DNA of 30,665 bases, from the IMG/VR virus record IMGVR_UViG_3300038856_000129, positions 1 to 30,665 of that record, one strand, 5' to 3'. The stretch comes from a virus. The first letter of the stretch is position 1; each line of letters begins with the position of its first letter. The notes under the pieces were generated by a model. It did no database searches and had not been told where the DNA came from. It was given only the letters and a program-made list of their open reading frames with translations. Of this stretch, positions 15,100-23,003 are shown piece after piece. The position numbers and the translations under genes are program-made.

Positions 15100-16806
15100 A
15101 TGGCAACCACGGTAGGCGCCCTCTCGGTCGATCTGCGCGCCAATTCGGCGGCGTTTGCCGCCGATATGGGCAAGGCGCGCCGCGCCGTCGATTCCAGTGC
15201 GACCCGGATGAATCGCGGGCTGGCGGCGCTCGACCGCGGGTTTGCCGGGCTGACCAGACGTATCAGCGCCTTCGCTGTCGGCATTGCCGCCGGTGTCGGT
15301 GTCGGCGGCCTGGCGTTGCTCACCAAGCGGTCGATCGAATCGGCCGACGCGATCGGCAAGGCGGCCGACAAGGTCGGGCTGGGCGTGGAGGCGCTGCAGG
15401 AATACCGCTTCGCCGCCGAGCAGACCGGGGTGGCGCAGAAGACCCTCGACATGGCGATGCAGCGGTTCAGCCGCCGGGTCGGTGAGGCGGCGCGCGGCCA
15501 GGGCGAGTTGCGCGATACGCTGAAGGCCTACAATATCGACGTGGTCGACGCCCAGGGCAAGGCGCGGGCGCTTGAGGACGTGCTCGACGATTACGCCGAC
15601 GCGGTCGCCAATGCGTCATCGCAGCAGGAACAGCTGCGTCTGTCGTTCAAGGCCTTCGATTCGGAAGGCGCGGCGCTGGTCAACCTGATGCGCAGGGGAT
15701 CGGCCGGGGTAGCTGAACTGCGCCAGGAGGCGCGCAATCTCGGCATCGTGCTGGACGAGTCCATGGTGCGCCAGGCCGAGGCCGCGAACGATCAGCTGGA
15801 GCGTATGAAGCGCATCGTCGGCGTCGCGTTCCAGCGCGTGTTCCTGCAACTGGCGCCGTCGATCGAACAGCTCGGCCTCGCCTTTGCCCGCGCCGCCCCG
15901 AAAATATCGGCCTTTGTCGACCGCATCATCAAGGCGGTCATCGGGGTCGATGCGCTCGGGCTGCAGGGGTTGCAGCGCGAATTGAAGTCGCTCGACGCGA
16001 CCCTGGTCGGCATGATGATGTCGCGCGAGGACCTGAAGACCCTGACCGACGAAGAACTGGCACAGCGCAAGGAAGAACTGCTGGCGCTGCGCGATCAGCG
16101 CGACGAACTGGAACGGTTGATCGCGACCCGCGAGAAGGAGGCGGCGGCGCGCGCCGCGCTGTTCAAGGCGCCGGTCGCCCAAACCTCGACCGGGGCCGCC
16201 GGCGACACCGCGGAGGTTCGGTCCGCCCGGCGCCTGGCGGAAGCGACCGACGATACGACGGATGCGGCGAAGCGCAACAAGGCGGCATTCGACGAGGCCG
16301 GCAGCGCCGCCGCCCGCGCCTTCGGGGAGGCTGTCCTGGAGGGCGAGAAGCTGCGCGACGTGGTGCGGAACCTGGCCAACGACCTGCTGCGGCTGCTGAC
16401 CCGGCAATTCGTCACCAACCCGCTGGGCGATTTCCTGAGCGCGGCGGCGGGCAGTTTCTTCACCGGCGGCGCCGGGCCGGTGCCGGACGCGGCGGCGGCG
16501 GGGATCCCCGGCGGCGGCTTCGCCCATGGCGGCCAGTTCACGGTTCAAGGGCGCGGCGGCACCGATGCCAACCGGGTGTCGATGGACCTGACCCGGGGCG
16601 AGCGGGTGACGGTCGAGACGGCGGCGCAGCAGCGGCGCGGCGCGGGTTCGGGCGGCGGCACGGTCAATAATTTCGTGGTCGACATGCGCGGCGCCAGCGT
16701 CGAGGCGGTGGCCCGGCTGGAGCGCATGGTGGACCGGATCAACGGCTCGATCGAGCAGCGCGCGGTCGACGCGGTGGTCGATGTGCAGCGCCGCGGCCTC
16801 GCCTGA
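15100..16806 (+). CDS. Tail tape measure protein
   Basis: A 568-residue protein that sets tail length and travels with the DNA. The N-terminus (VGALSVDLRANSAAFAADMGKARRAVDSSATRMNR) has the TP901/lambda-type tape measure pattern. A hydrophobic segment (AFAVGIAAGVGVGGLALLT, about residues 58-76) follows, then long helical stretches (ADKVGLGVEALQEYRFAAEQTG, QQEQLRLSFKAFDSEGAALV, ELAQRKEELLALRDQRDELERLIATREKEAAAR). The C-terminus is Gly-rich, with GGQFTVQGRGGTDANRVSMDLTRGERVTV, common in lambda-like tape measures. GGGAG lies 9 nt before the start. At about 0.15 nm per residue the expected tail is roughly 85 nm. Confidence 0.92.
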   Translation: MATTVGALSVDLRANSAAFAADMGKARRAVDSSATRMNRGLAALDRGFAGLTRRISAFAVGIAAGVGVGGLALLTKRSIESADAIGKAADKVGLGVEALQEYRFAAEQTGVAQKTLDMAMQRFSRRVGEAARGQGELRDTLKAYNIDVVDAQGKARALEDVLDDYADAVANASSQQEQLRLSFKAFDSEGAALVNLMRRGSAGVAELRQEARNLGIVLDESMVRQAEAANDQLERMKRIVGVAFQRVFLQLAPSIEQLGLAFARAAPKISAFVDRIIKAVIGVDALGLQGLQRELKSLDATLVGMMMSREDLKTLTDEELAQRKEELLALRDQRDELERLIATREKEAAARAALFKAPVAQTSTGAAGDTAEVRSARRLAEATDDTTDAAKRNKAAFDEAGSAAARAFGEAVLEGEKLRDVVRNLANDLLRLLTRQFVTNPLGDFLSAAAGSFFTGGAGPVPDAAAAGIPGGGFAHGGQFTVQGRGGTDANRVSMDLTRGERVTVETAAQQRRGAGSGGGTVNNFVVDMRGASVEAVARLERMVDRINGSIEQRAVDAVVDVQRRGLA

Positions 16807-17426
16807 TGACCATTGTCTATCCCCTGACCCCGCCGGCGGCGCCGGGGTTCCGCGCGGTGAAAATCACCAGGAATTCGGTGGTCGCGGCGACCGCCTCCCC
16901 GTTCACCGGGGCGCAGACGATCCAGACGCATCCGGGCGAAATCTGGACCGCGGCGTTGACCCTGCCGAAGATGAAACGCGCCGCCGCCGGGCCGTGGCGC
17001 GGCTTCCTGCTGGCCCTGAACGGCATGCAGGGCACGTTCCTGCTCGGCGATCCGACCGAGGCGGCGCCGCTCGGCTCCGCCGCCGGCACGCCGGTGGTCG
17101 ACGGCGCCGGGCAGACCGGCAAGGTGCTGGCGACGCGGGGCTGGACCGCGTCGCAGAGCGGGGTGCTGCTGGCCGGCGACCGGATCCAGATCGGCAGCGG
17201 CCTGACCGCGCGGCTCTACGAGATCGCGGCCGACGCCAGCGCCGACGGCGCCGGGCTGGCCAGCCTCGACATCTGGCCGCGGCTGCGCGAATCGCCGGCC
17301 GACGGGGCGGGGGTCGTTACCGCCAATGCGCAGGGGCTGTTCCGGCTGACCGGCAATGACGACGGCTGGGACAAGAACGAGGCGCTGTTCTACGGCATCT
17401 CGCTGGCGGCGGTGGAGGCGATTTGA
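16806..17426 (+). CDS. Minor tail protein (distal-tail-like)
   Basis: A 206-residue protein, start overlapping the tape measure stop by one base (TGATG). It has a beta-rich N-terminus (RAVKITRNSVVAATASPFTGAQTIQTHPGEIWTAALTLPKMKR) and a C-terminus LDIWPRLRESPADGAGV, LYGISLAAVEAI-like. The same organisation ('spfTgaqq-q-hpGe-W-a--tlPpm', 'G-fllGdp') is found in minor tail proteins just after the tape measure in many siphoviruses, at the place of the distal tail protein. A hub or adaptor role at the tail tip is inferred. A 12-bp perfect hairpin covers its stop codon. Confidence 0.75.
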   Translation: MTIVYPLTPPAAPGFRAVKITRNSVVAATASPFTGAQTIQTHPGEIWTAALTLPKMKRAAAGPWRGFLLALNGMQGTFLLGDPTEAAPLGSAAGTPVVDGAGQTGKVLATRGWTASQSGVLLAGDRIQIGSGLTARLYEIAADASADGAGLASLDIWPRLRESPADGAGVVTANAQGLFRLTGNDDGWDKNEALFYGISLAAVEAI

Positions 17427-17443
17427 ACGCAGTTCAAATCGCC
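17417..17443 (+). other. 12-bp perfect hairpin across a stop codon
   Basis: GGCGATTTGAAC (17417-17428) and GTTCAAATCGCC (17432-17443) form a perfect 12-bp inverted repeat with a three-base loop, spanning the TGA stop at 17424-17426. There is no T-run. It may protect the upstream transcript from 3' exonucleases or mark the insertion edge of the neighbouring repeat element. Confidence 0.65.
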
Positions 17444-17531
17444 AGATGCCAGAGGCCAGGCATCAGGGATCAGAAGATATCCCGTCGCCCTGACTCCGAT
17501 GCCTGATGCCTGATCTCTGATACCTGAAGTG
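17444..17531. repeat. Intergenic heptad-repeat hairpin element, copy 1
   Basis: The gap before the next tail gene is made of degenerate 7-base repeats. From 17490 the right arm reads in 7-base phase CTGACTC, CGATGCC, TGATGCC, TGATCTC, TGATACC, TGAAGTG. The left arm carries the complementary type (GCCAGAG, GCCAGGC, ATCAGGG). CAGGCATCAGG (17457-17467) pairs perfectly with CCTGATGCCTG (17502-17512). A related element lies at 18105-18180, so the same tail gene has one on each side. Confidence 0.7.
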
Positions 17532-17541
17532 GAGCGAGGCG

Positions 17542-18096
17542 ATGAGCCGAAGCGTAACGGCGGCGATGCAGGCGGCGGCCGAGGCGCGCGACCAGAAACC
17601 GCTGCTGCTGATCGAGGCGCTGTTCGACTCAGGCACCCTGCGGCTGTGGAGCGGGCTGGGCGACCTCGCCTGGAACGGCGAGGTCTGGACCGGGTCGGGA
17701 TCGCTGCTGCGCATCGAGCCGGGCGGCGAGACCCAGGTCGTGGCGGCGCCGGGGGCGAATTTCGTGCTCAGCGGCATCGACTCGGCGCTGGTGGCGCTGG
17801 CGCTCGACGAGGATTACCAGGGCCGGCCGGTGACCATGTGGCTGGGGCTGTTCGATGCCGCCGACGCGGTGATCGCCGACCCCATCCCGGTGTTCTCGGG
17901 TCGGCTCGACGTGATGGAGATCGACGAGGGGGGCGAGACCGCGACCATCCGGGTCTCGGCCGAATCGCGGCTGGCCGACCTCGAACGCCCGCCCGGCGGG
18001 GTCTGGACCGACGCCGACCAGAAATCCCGCTACCCGACCGACCGCGGCCTGGAATTCGTCGCCGGCCTGCAGGACAGGGAAGTGATCTGGAGATGA
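17542..18096 (+). CDS. Minor tail protein (tail-tip region)
   Basis: A 184-residue protein: RDQKPLLLIEALFDSGTLRLWSGLGDLAWNGEVWTGSGSLL, then LVALALDEDYQGRPVTMWLGLFD, IPVFSGRLDVMEIDEGGETATIRVSAES, and a C-terminus VWTDADQKSRYPTDRGLEFVAGLQDREVIW. The 'l-l-fdsG-lrlwtG-Gdl-w-G--y-G-G-ll' opening and 'ytdadQ---yPtDrGlefv--lqd--i-W' ending are common to minor tail proteins found before the NlpC/P60 peptidase, in the position of lambda gpL. GGAG lies 7 nt upstream of the ATG. It is bracketed by heptad-repeat elements, unlike its neighbours, which are tightly packed. Confidence 0.78.
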   Translation: MSRSVTAAMQAAAEARDQKPLLLIEALFDSGTLRLWSGLGDLAWNGEVWTGSGSLLRIEPGGETQVVAAPGANFVLSGIDSALVALALDEDYQGRPVTMWLGLFDAADAVIADPIPVFSGRLDVMEIDEGGETATIRVSAESRLADLERPPGGVWTDADQKSRYPTDRGLEFVAGLQDREVIWR

Positions 18097-18104
18097 CCAG
18101 AGGA

Positions 18105-18180
18105 CAGATGCCAGGCATCAGGGATCAGGGGCGGTCGCGAGCGTTTACTGATGCCTGGCATCCGGCATCTGGCATCCGGA
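18105..18180. repeat. Intergenic heptad-repeat hairpin element, copy 2
   Basis: GATGCCAGGCATCAG (18107-18121) is perfectly complementary to CTGATGCCTGGCATC (18148-18162), and the right arm continues in 7-base steps TGATGCC, TGGCATC, CGGCATC, TGGCATC. It shares the string GCCAGGCATCAGGGATCAG with copy 1 at 17456-17473. The element fills the gap between two tail genes and ends just before the ribosome site of the next. Confidence 0.75.
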
Positions 18181-18190
18181 GCGCAACGCA

Positions 18191-18634
18191 GTGAAGCGCC
18201 TGGAGGACTGGCCGGCGCGGCTGACGGCGTTCGTCGCCGCCCGGCAGCGAACGGCGTTCGCCTGGGGCAGCAATGACTGCTGCCTGTTCGCGGCCGACGC
18301 AGTCGAGGCGATCACCGGCGTCGATGCGGGCAAGCCGTGGCGCGGGTACAAAACCGCGCGCGGGGCGCTGGGCCGGGTGCGGCGAGGCGGCGGGGTGGCC
18401 GGGCTGATGGAGAGCGCGGCGCGGCGCCATGGCTGGGCGGAAACAATCGGGAATTATGCGCAACGCGGCGATGTCGTGCTGGCGCAGACCCCGGACGGGC
18501 CTGCCCTGTCGGTGCGCTACGGTCACGGCATCGTCCTGCCGGGGCGCGAGGGGCTGCGGTTCCTGCCGATGTCGCCGGTGGCCCGCGCCTGGAAGATCGG
18601 CTCGTCCGCCATAGCCTTGGCGAAGGCGGGCTGA
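18191..18634 (+). CDS. NlpC/P60-like tail peptidase, DUF6950 family
   Basis: A 147-residue protein with FAWGSNDCCLFAADAVEAITGVDAGKPWRGY near the N-terminus and YGHGIVLPGREGLRFLP later, the pattern of DUF6950, a phage branch of the NlpC/P60 cysteine peptidase group. Cys30 (in NDC) and His112 (in YGHG) are the likely catalytic pair. Such proteins sit at the tail tip and may cut peptidoglycan peptides during DNA entry, or help tip assembly as lambda gpK does. GTG start, with GGAG about 9 nt upstream. A palindrome seen elsewhere in the window lies inside its 5' coding region (18247-18262). Confidence 0.82.
   Translation: MKRLEDWPARLTAFVAARQRTAFAWGSNDCCLFAADAVEAITGVDAGKPWRGYKTARGALGRVRRGGGVAGLMESAARRHGWAETIGNYAQRGDVVLAQTPDGPALSVRYGHGIVLPGREGLRFLPMSPVARAWKIGSSAIALAKAG
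18247..18262. repeat. Palindrome copy 2, inside the DUF6950 gene
   Basis: GCGAACG-G-CGTTCGC (with a final C) is the same core as the perfect palindromes at 6985-7005 and 30627-30643, lacking the outer G of the left arm. It encodes part of RTAFAW, just before the catalytic NDC motif, so here the sequence is constrained by protein function and could be coincidental. Confidence 0.4.
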
Positions 18635-21600
18635 ATGCCGGCGGCGGGGGCGATCATCGCGGCGGCGGCGATCAACGCCGCCGGCGCGTTCTTCGTCGGC
18701 GGGCTGGCGCTGGCGGCCAAGGTGTTCTTCGTCTCCCTGGTGCTGGGCGCGCTGTCGAGCGCGCTGGCCGGGCGGGTCGATCCGGCGAAGCTGGGCACCG
18801 GCCCGCGCACGCTCACCGTGCGCGACGCGGCGGCGGCGCGGCGGATCGTGCTCGGCGAGACCCGGCTCGGCGGGGTCATCGCCTATATGACCACGACCGA
18901 CAACGACACGCGGCTGCATCTGGTGGTGCTGCTGTGCGACGCCCATGACGCGCCCATCGAGGCGATCCCGACGGTGTGGCTCGACGACGAGCCGGTGCTG
19001 GCACATCAGATCGACAGCGAAGGCTGGGTGGCGCAGGGCCGCTTCGCCGGCAAGCTGCGGATCCGCAAACATCCCGGCGGCGCGCCGCAGGCCGCCGACG
19101 CCGACCTGGTGGCCGAGGTCGCGGAATGGACCGCCGACCACCGCCTCGACGGCATCGCGTATCTGTATCTGACGCTGCTGCGCGACGATGCGGCCTATCC
19201 GGCCGGGATTCCGAACGTCTCGGCCGAGATGCGCGGGCTGGCGGTGGTGGACCCGCGCGACGCCGGCACGCGCTGGACCCGCAACATGGTGCTGCTGCAG
19301 CACTGGTGGCTGCAATCGGCGGACTGGGGGCTGGGTGCGCCGGACGCCGAGATCCATGCAGCATCCGCGGTGGCGGCGGCGAACCTGGCCGAGGAAGCGG
19401 TGCCGGTCGCGACCCTCGACGCCGACGGCAATCCGATCGAGGACGCATTCACCGCCAAATTCGCCGCCGACTGGTTCGAGCGGGCGACGATCACCGCCCC
19501 GCTGGGCCACAAGACCGACGGCGCGGCCTTCAGCGGCAGCGGCAAGGGCCGGGTGACCTTGTCGACCACCGGGGTGCTGCCGGCGCCGCTGGTCGCGGGG
19601 CGGGTCTACTATGCGATCGCCGAGGGGGCACGCCGCGAGGTGTTCCGGCTGGCGGCCTCGGCCGAGGACGCGCGCAAGGGAATCGGTATCGCCATCACCG
19701 ATGCGGGCAGCGGCGTGCACACGCTGAGCGTGACGATTACCCGCAACCGCAAGGACGACACGCCGCTGGTCACCGTCCATACCGACGACTTCACCGCCAC
19801 CGCGACGCCGGGGCGGCTGGTCCGGCCCGATGCGGCGACGACCCCGCGCCGCATCGGCTGGCGCCGGGGGGATGTGGTCCAGGTGGCGAGCGACGGGACA
19901 CTGCCGGCCGGGCTGGCTCTGGCGACCGACTATTACGTCATGCCGGATTCCGGCGGCGGTTTCCGCCTCGCCGCGAGTTATGCCGACGCGCTTGCCGATA
20001 CCGCGGTCGCGGTCACCGATGCCGGGACCGGCGTCCACACGGTCACCCGGACCGCCGAGGCGCGCTATGCCGGCGGTGCGGTGCTGGAGGCCAGCGTGGC
20101 GCGCAAGGCGGCGTTCGAGGCGCTGCTGTCGGGCAGCGGCGGGCGCGCGGTATGGACCGGGGGCGCGTGGCGGCTGGGCGGGGCCGAGGCGCGCGTCGCC
20201 ACCCTGACCCTCGACGAGGGCGATCTGCGCGGCCCGATCAAGCTGCGCACGCGGCTGGCGCGGCGCGACCGGTTCAACGCGGTCGAGGGGCAATACGCAT
20301 CCCCCGATGCCGGCGGCCAGGCGGTCAGCTTCCCGACGGTGAGCAGCGCCGCCTTCGCGGCGCTGGACGGCGAGACCGTGACCCGCCGGGTGGATTTCCC
20401 GGCCACCGATTCGGCGGCGACCTGCCAGCGGCTGGCGCGCATCCTGCTGCTGCGCATGCGCCAGGAGATCACGGCGGAGCTGACCGTCAGCCTCAAGTCG
20501 CTGGCGCTGACCGCCGGCGACTGGGTGGCGCTGGACAATACCCGCTTCGGCTGGGCCGGCAAGGTCTTCGATGTCGAGACATGGCAGTTCGCGGTCGAGG
20601 ACGGCGACGGCGGCCCGGCGCTGCTGTGCCGGCTCGGCCTGCGCGAGACGGATGCGAGCAGCTACGACTGGACCACCAGCCTGGAGACCACGGTCGATCC
20701 GGCGCCCAACACCCTGCTGCCGTCGCCCTGGGACATCGAGGCGCCGTCCGGGCTGGGCCTGGCGGAGACCCTGTTCGTCACCCGCGACGGCGCCGGGGTC
20801 AAGGCGCGGGCGACGCTGAGCTGGATGGCGGTCGATAACGGCTTCGTCGCCGCCGGCGGGCGTTATGCGGCGGAATACCGCTCGACCGCCGCGACCGACT
20901 GGATCGCCCTGCCGCGCACGGTCGAGACCTTCGTTACGATCGACGACATCGCGCCGGATGTCTACGAATTCCGGGTCCAGGCGGTCGGCCGCACCGGGGC
21001 GACCAGCCAATGGTCGGATATCCTCGAGCAGGAGACCCTGGGCCTGCTGGCGCCGCCGGCCGACATCCAGAATTTGCGCCTCGGGGCGATCAGCGCGCTG
21101 GCGGTGCTGAGCTGGGAACGGCCGGCCGACCTCGACGTCCGCATCGGCGGCCGCATCCGCATTCGCCACAGCCCGCTGACCGCCGGGGCAACCTGGGCGA
21201 ATGCGTCGGAGATCAGCGACCCGCTGCCGGGCGATTCGACGCAAGTCGTGCTGCCGCTGATCGCCGGCAGTTATCTGCTACGCGCCTACGATTCCAGCTT
21301 CGTGCCGTCGGACAACGCGGTCAGCGTGACGACCGCCGGGGCGCAGGTCCTGGCCTTCGCCGATGTCGCCTCGATCGACGAGCACGCGGCGTTTGCCGGC
21401 ACCCACAGCGGCACCGCGGCGCCGGACGGGGTGCTGAAGCTGGACGGGGCCGGGCTGTTCGACGACATCGCCGATTTCGACGCGCTCGACAGCCTCGATA
21501 CCTTCGGCGGCATCACCACCGGCGGGACCTACATCTTCGCCGCCGGCATCGATCTCGGCGCGGTCGAGCGGGTGCGGCTGCGCGCCCATATCGAGGCGCT

Positions 21601-21880
21601 GAGCTCCAACATCCTCGACCTGATCGACTCCCGCACAGACGACATCGACGACTGGGAGGATTTCGACGGCGCGACGGCGGCCGAGGCCGACGTGAGGATG
21701 TTCACCCGGGTCACCGACGACGACCCCGCCGGCAGCCCGGTCTGGGGGCCGTGGCAGCGCCTGGTGGCGGCGGAGTTCGAACACCGCGCCTTCCAGTTCA
21801 AGGTCGACCTCGCGACCAGCGATCCGGCCTACACCGTGCTGGTGACCGAACTGGGGGTAAGGGCGGAACAAAGTATCTGA
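18635..21880 (+). CDS. Tail tip / host specificity protein, J-like
   Basis: A 1081-residue protein starting directly after the peptidase stop. It has a hydrophobic N-terminus (IIAAAAINAAGAFFVGGLALAAKVFFVSLVLGALSSALAG), then a region like lambda gpJ and related tip proteins (RRIVLGETRLGGVIAY, WLDDEPVLAHQIDSEGWV, GIAYLYLTLLRDDAAYPAGIPNVSAEMRG). A fibronectin type III-like domain follows at about residues 710-805 (ARATLSWMAVDNGFVAAGGRYAAEYRS, DIAPDVYEFRVQAVGRTGATSQWS). A C-terminal beta region holds LPLIAGSYLLRAYDSSFVPSDNA and a final VTELGVRAEQSI. Within residues about 280-480 there is an internal duplication (GVHTLSVTITRN / GVHTVTRTAEAR). It forms the tip hub and may contact the receptor. Confidence 0.9.
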   Translation: MPAAGAIIAAAAINAAGAFFVGGLALAAKVFFVSLVLGALSSALAGRVDPAKLGTGPRTLTVRDAAAARRIVLGETRLGGVIAYMTTTDNDTRLHLVVLLCDAHDAPIEAIPTVWLDDEPVLAHQIDSEGWVAQGRFAGKLRIRKHPGGAPQAADADLVAEVAEWTADHRLDGIAYLYLTLLRDDAAYPAGIPNVSAEMRGLAVVDPRDAGTRWTRNMVLLQHWWLQSADWGLGAPDAEIHAASAVAAANLAEEAVPVATLDADGNPIEDAFTAKFAADWFERATITAPLGHKTDGAAFSGSGKGRVTLSTTGVLPAPLVAGRVYYAIAEGARREVFRLAASAEDARKGIGIAITDAGSGVHTLSVTITRNRKDDTPLVTVHTDDFTATATPGRLVRPDAATTPRRIGWRRGDVVQVASDGTLPAGLALATDYYVMPDSGGGFRLAASYADALADTAVAVTDAGTGVHTVTRTAEARYAGGAVLEASVARKAAFEALLSGSGGRAVWTGGAWRLGGAEARVATLTLDEGDLRGPIKLRTRLARRDRFNAVEGQYASPDAGGQAVSFPTVSSAAFAALDGETVTRRVDFPATDSAATCQRLARILLLRMRQEITAELTVSLKSLALTAGDWVALDNTRFGWAGKVFDVETWQFAVEDGDGGPALLCRLGLRETDASSYDWTTSLETTVDPAPNTLLPSPWDIEAPSGLGLAETLFVTRDGAGVKARATLSWMAVDNGFVAAGGRYAAEYRSTAATDWIALPRTVETFVTIDDIAPDVYEFRVQAVGRTGATSQWSDILEQETLGLLAPPADIQNLRLGAISALAVLSWERPADLDVRIGGRIRIRHSPLTAGATWANASEISDPLPGDSTQVVLPLIAGSYLLRAYDSSFVPSDNAVSVTTAGAQVLAFADVASIDEHAAFAGTHSGTAAPDGVLKLDGAGLFDDIADFDALDSLDTFGGITTGGTYIFAAGIDLGAVERVRLRAHIEALSSNILDLIDSRTDDIDDWEDFDGATAAEADVRMFTRVTDDDPAGSPVWGPWQRLVAAEFEHRAFQFKVDLATSDPAYTVLVTELGVRAEQSI

Positions 21881-21889
21881 CCACTCGAC

Positions 21890-21959
21890 GCCGCCCGGCG
21901 GGATGGCCCCGGGAGAGCGGCACCGGATTTCATATCCGGTGACCCCGGCGCCGGGCGGC
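21890..21959 (+). other. Long imperfect RNA hairpin after the tail-tip gene
   Basis: GCCGCCCGGCG (21890-21900) pairs perfectly with CGCCGGGCGGC (21949-21959). Inside it CCGGG (21909-21913) can pair with CCCGG (21944-21948), and CACCGGAT (21921-21928) pairs with ATCCGGTG (21934-21941) around a five-base loop. Together they make about 24 bp of stem. It resembles a dispersed intergenic palindromic repeat or a 3'-end stabiliser and is followed 12 nt later by a strong terminator. Confidence 0.6.
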
Positions 21960-21971
21960 CCCCTCACCCTG

Positions 21972-22002
21972 CCCTCTCCCGCCAGGGGAGAGGGTTTTTT
22001 TT
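21972..22002 (+). terminator. Strong intrinsic terminator after the tail-tip gene
   Basis: CCCTCTCCC (21972-21980) pairs with GGGAGAGGG (21986-21994) around a five-base loop and is followed by eight T residues (21995-22002). This is a textbook Rho-independent terminator. It separates the tail-tip gene from the fibre/receptor genes, whose first ribosome site (AAGGAG) begins right after the T-run, so those genes need read-through or their own promoter. Confidence 0.85.
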
Positions 22003-22014
22003 CAAGGAGCGATC

Positions 22015-22356
22015 ATGGCGAAGAAACCGAAGAAACATCCGCCGGTAACCCTGGCGCTGCTCGACGATGGCGGGCTGCTGACGGGCTACGAGACCGGGCC
22101 GGCGGCGAGCGCGACCGACCGGCGCATCGTGGTGCCCGAGGGCTGCGACCTGGCGCCGGGCAAGTATCGCTGGGACGGCGAGGCGTTCCTGCCGCTGCGC
22201 CCGGCGCAGCCGTCGAGCGAGGCGGAGCCGGACGCGCTGCGGGCGATGGCGCTGTTCGTCATGGCGGCGGCGAACGGCAAGCCGGCGCCGGCCGAAGCGG
22301 TCGCCTGGGCCGAGTGGTATCTGAAATCGATCGATGCGCGAAAGGCAGGACAATGA
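22015..22356 (+). CDS. Small phage protein upstream of fibre genes
   Basis: A 113-residue protein with a Lys-rich N-terminus (MAKKPKKHPP), a middle VVPEGCDLAPGKYRWDGEAFLPLRP that resembles short phage tail-fibre-associated proteins, and a C-terminal helix AMALFVMAAANGKPAPAEAVAWAEWYLKSID. AAGGAG precedes the ATG with good spacing. It overlaps the next gene by 4 nt (ATGA). The middle and C-terminal pattern is typical of small proteins encoded beside tail fibres, perhaps assembly factors; the function is not known. Confidence 0.6.
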   Translation: MAKKPKKHPPVTLALLDDGGLLTGYETGPAASATDRRIVVPEGCDLAPGKYRWDGEAFLPLRPAQPSSEAEPDALRAMALFVMAAANGKPAPAEAVAWAEWYLKSIDARKAGQ

Positions 22357-23003
22357 GCCAGGACGACCAATCCATCGCCAATGCCGGCGGCGCCACGGTG
22401 CGCGCCGATATCAACAGCAACCTGCAGGCGCTGGCCACGCTGAGTTCGGGCGCCGCCGCGCCGTCGCCGACCTGGCCGAACCAGTGGTGGATGGACACCA
22501 CCGCCAACATCCTCAAGCAGCGCGACAACGCCAACACCGCCTGGATCAATGTGGCGAGCAAGGTGGGGTCGGTCTGGGTCCCGTATCGCGACGGCACGCT
22601 GCTGGGCACGGCGGCGGTCGAGACGATCGGTATGACGGGCGCGGTGGTGCCGAAGCTGGATGGCGCGAACAGGTGGAGCGCGGCGCAGCGCGGCGATGTC
22701 GTCACCCTGACCGACGCGGCGAACATCGCGACGGATATGTCTCTCGGCAACAACTTCACCGTCACGCTGGCCGGCAACCGGACGCTCGACAACCCGACGA
22801 ATCAGGTCGCGGGGCAGGGCGGGATTGTCGTTATCAAACAGGATGCGACGGGCACGCGGACGCTGGCCTATGGCGCGAACTGGAAATTCGAGGGCGGATT
22901 CACGCCGACCCTTTCCACCGCTGCAAGCGCCATTGACGTTTTGGCCTATTTTGTCGAATCCAGCGGCGTCGTGCTGGCCAGCCTAACCAAAGGGTGGGCT
23001 TGA
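22353..23003 (+). CDS. Putative tail fibre protein
   Basis: A 216-residue protein beginning in the ATGA overlap with the preceding gene. The N-terminal 80 residues (NAGGATVRADINSNLQALATLSSGAAAPSPTWPNQWWMDTTANILKQRDNANTAWINV) have a pattern common at the attachment end of phage tail fibres: 'ng-g-avrad-N-aL-Al-t-nsG---P--t-a-q-WvDTta--lk-rn-anta-w--v'. The rest is a beta-rich region ending in LAYFVESSGVVLASLTKGWA. It probably attaches to the tail tip and carries or joins the next protein, which starts at its stop codon. Confidence 0.75.
   Translation: MSQDDQSIANAGGATVRADINSNLQALATLSSGAAAPSPTWPNQWWMDTTANILKQRDNANTAWINVASKVGSVWVPYRDGTLLGTAAVETIGMTGAVVPKLDGANRWSAAQRGDVVTLTDAANIATDMSLGNNFTVTLAGNRTLDNPTNQVAGQGGIVVIKQDATGTRTLAYGANWKFEGGFTPTLSTAASAIDVLAYFVESSGVVLASLTKGWA

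Noticed and set aside
21890-21959. Cloverleaf-like outline with perfect outer stem and an anticodon-like loop, possible tRNA
   Set aside because: There is no T arm, no TTC loop, no proper D arm and no CCA; the pairing is better explained as one long imperfect hairpin.
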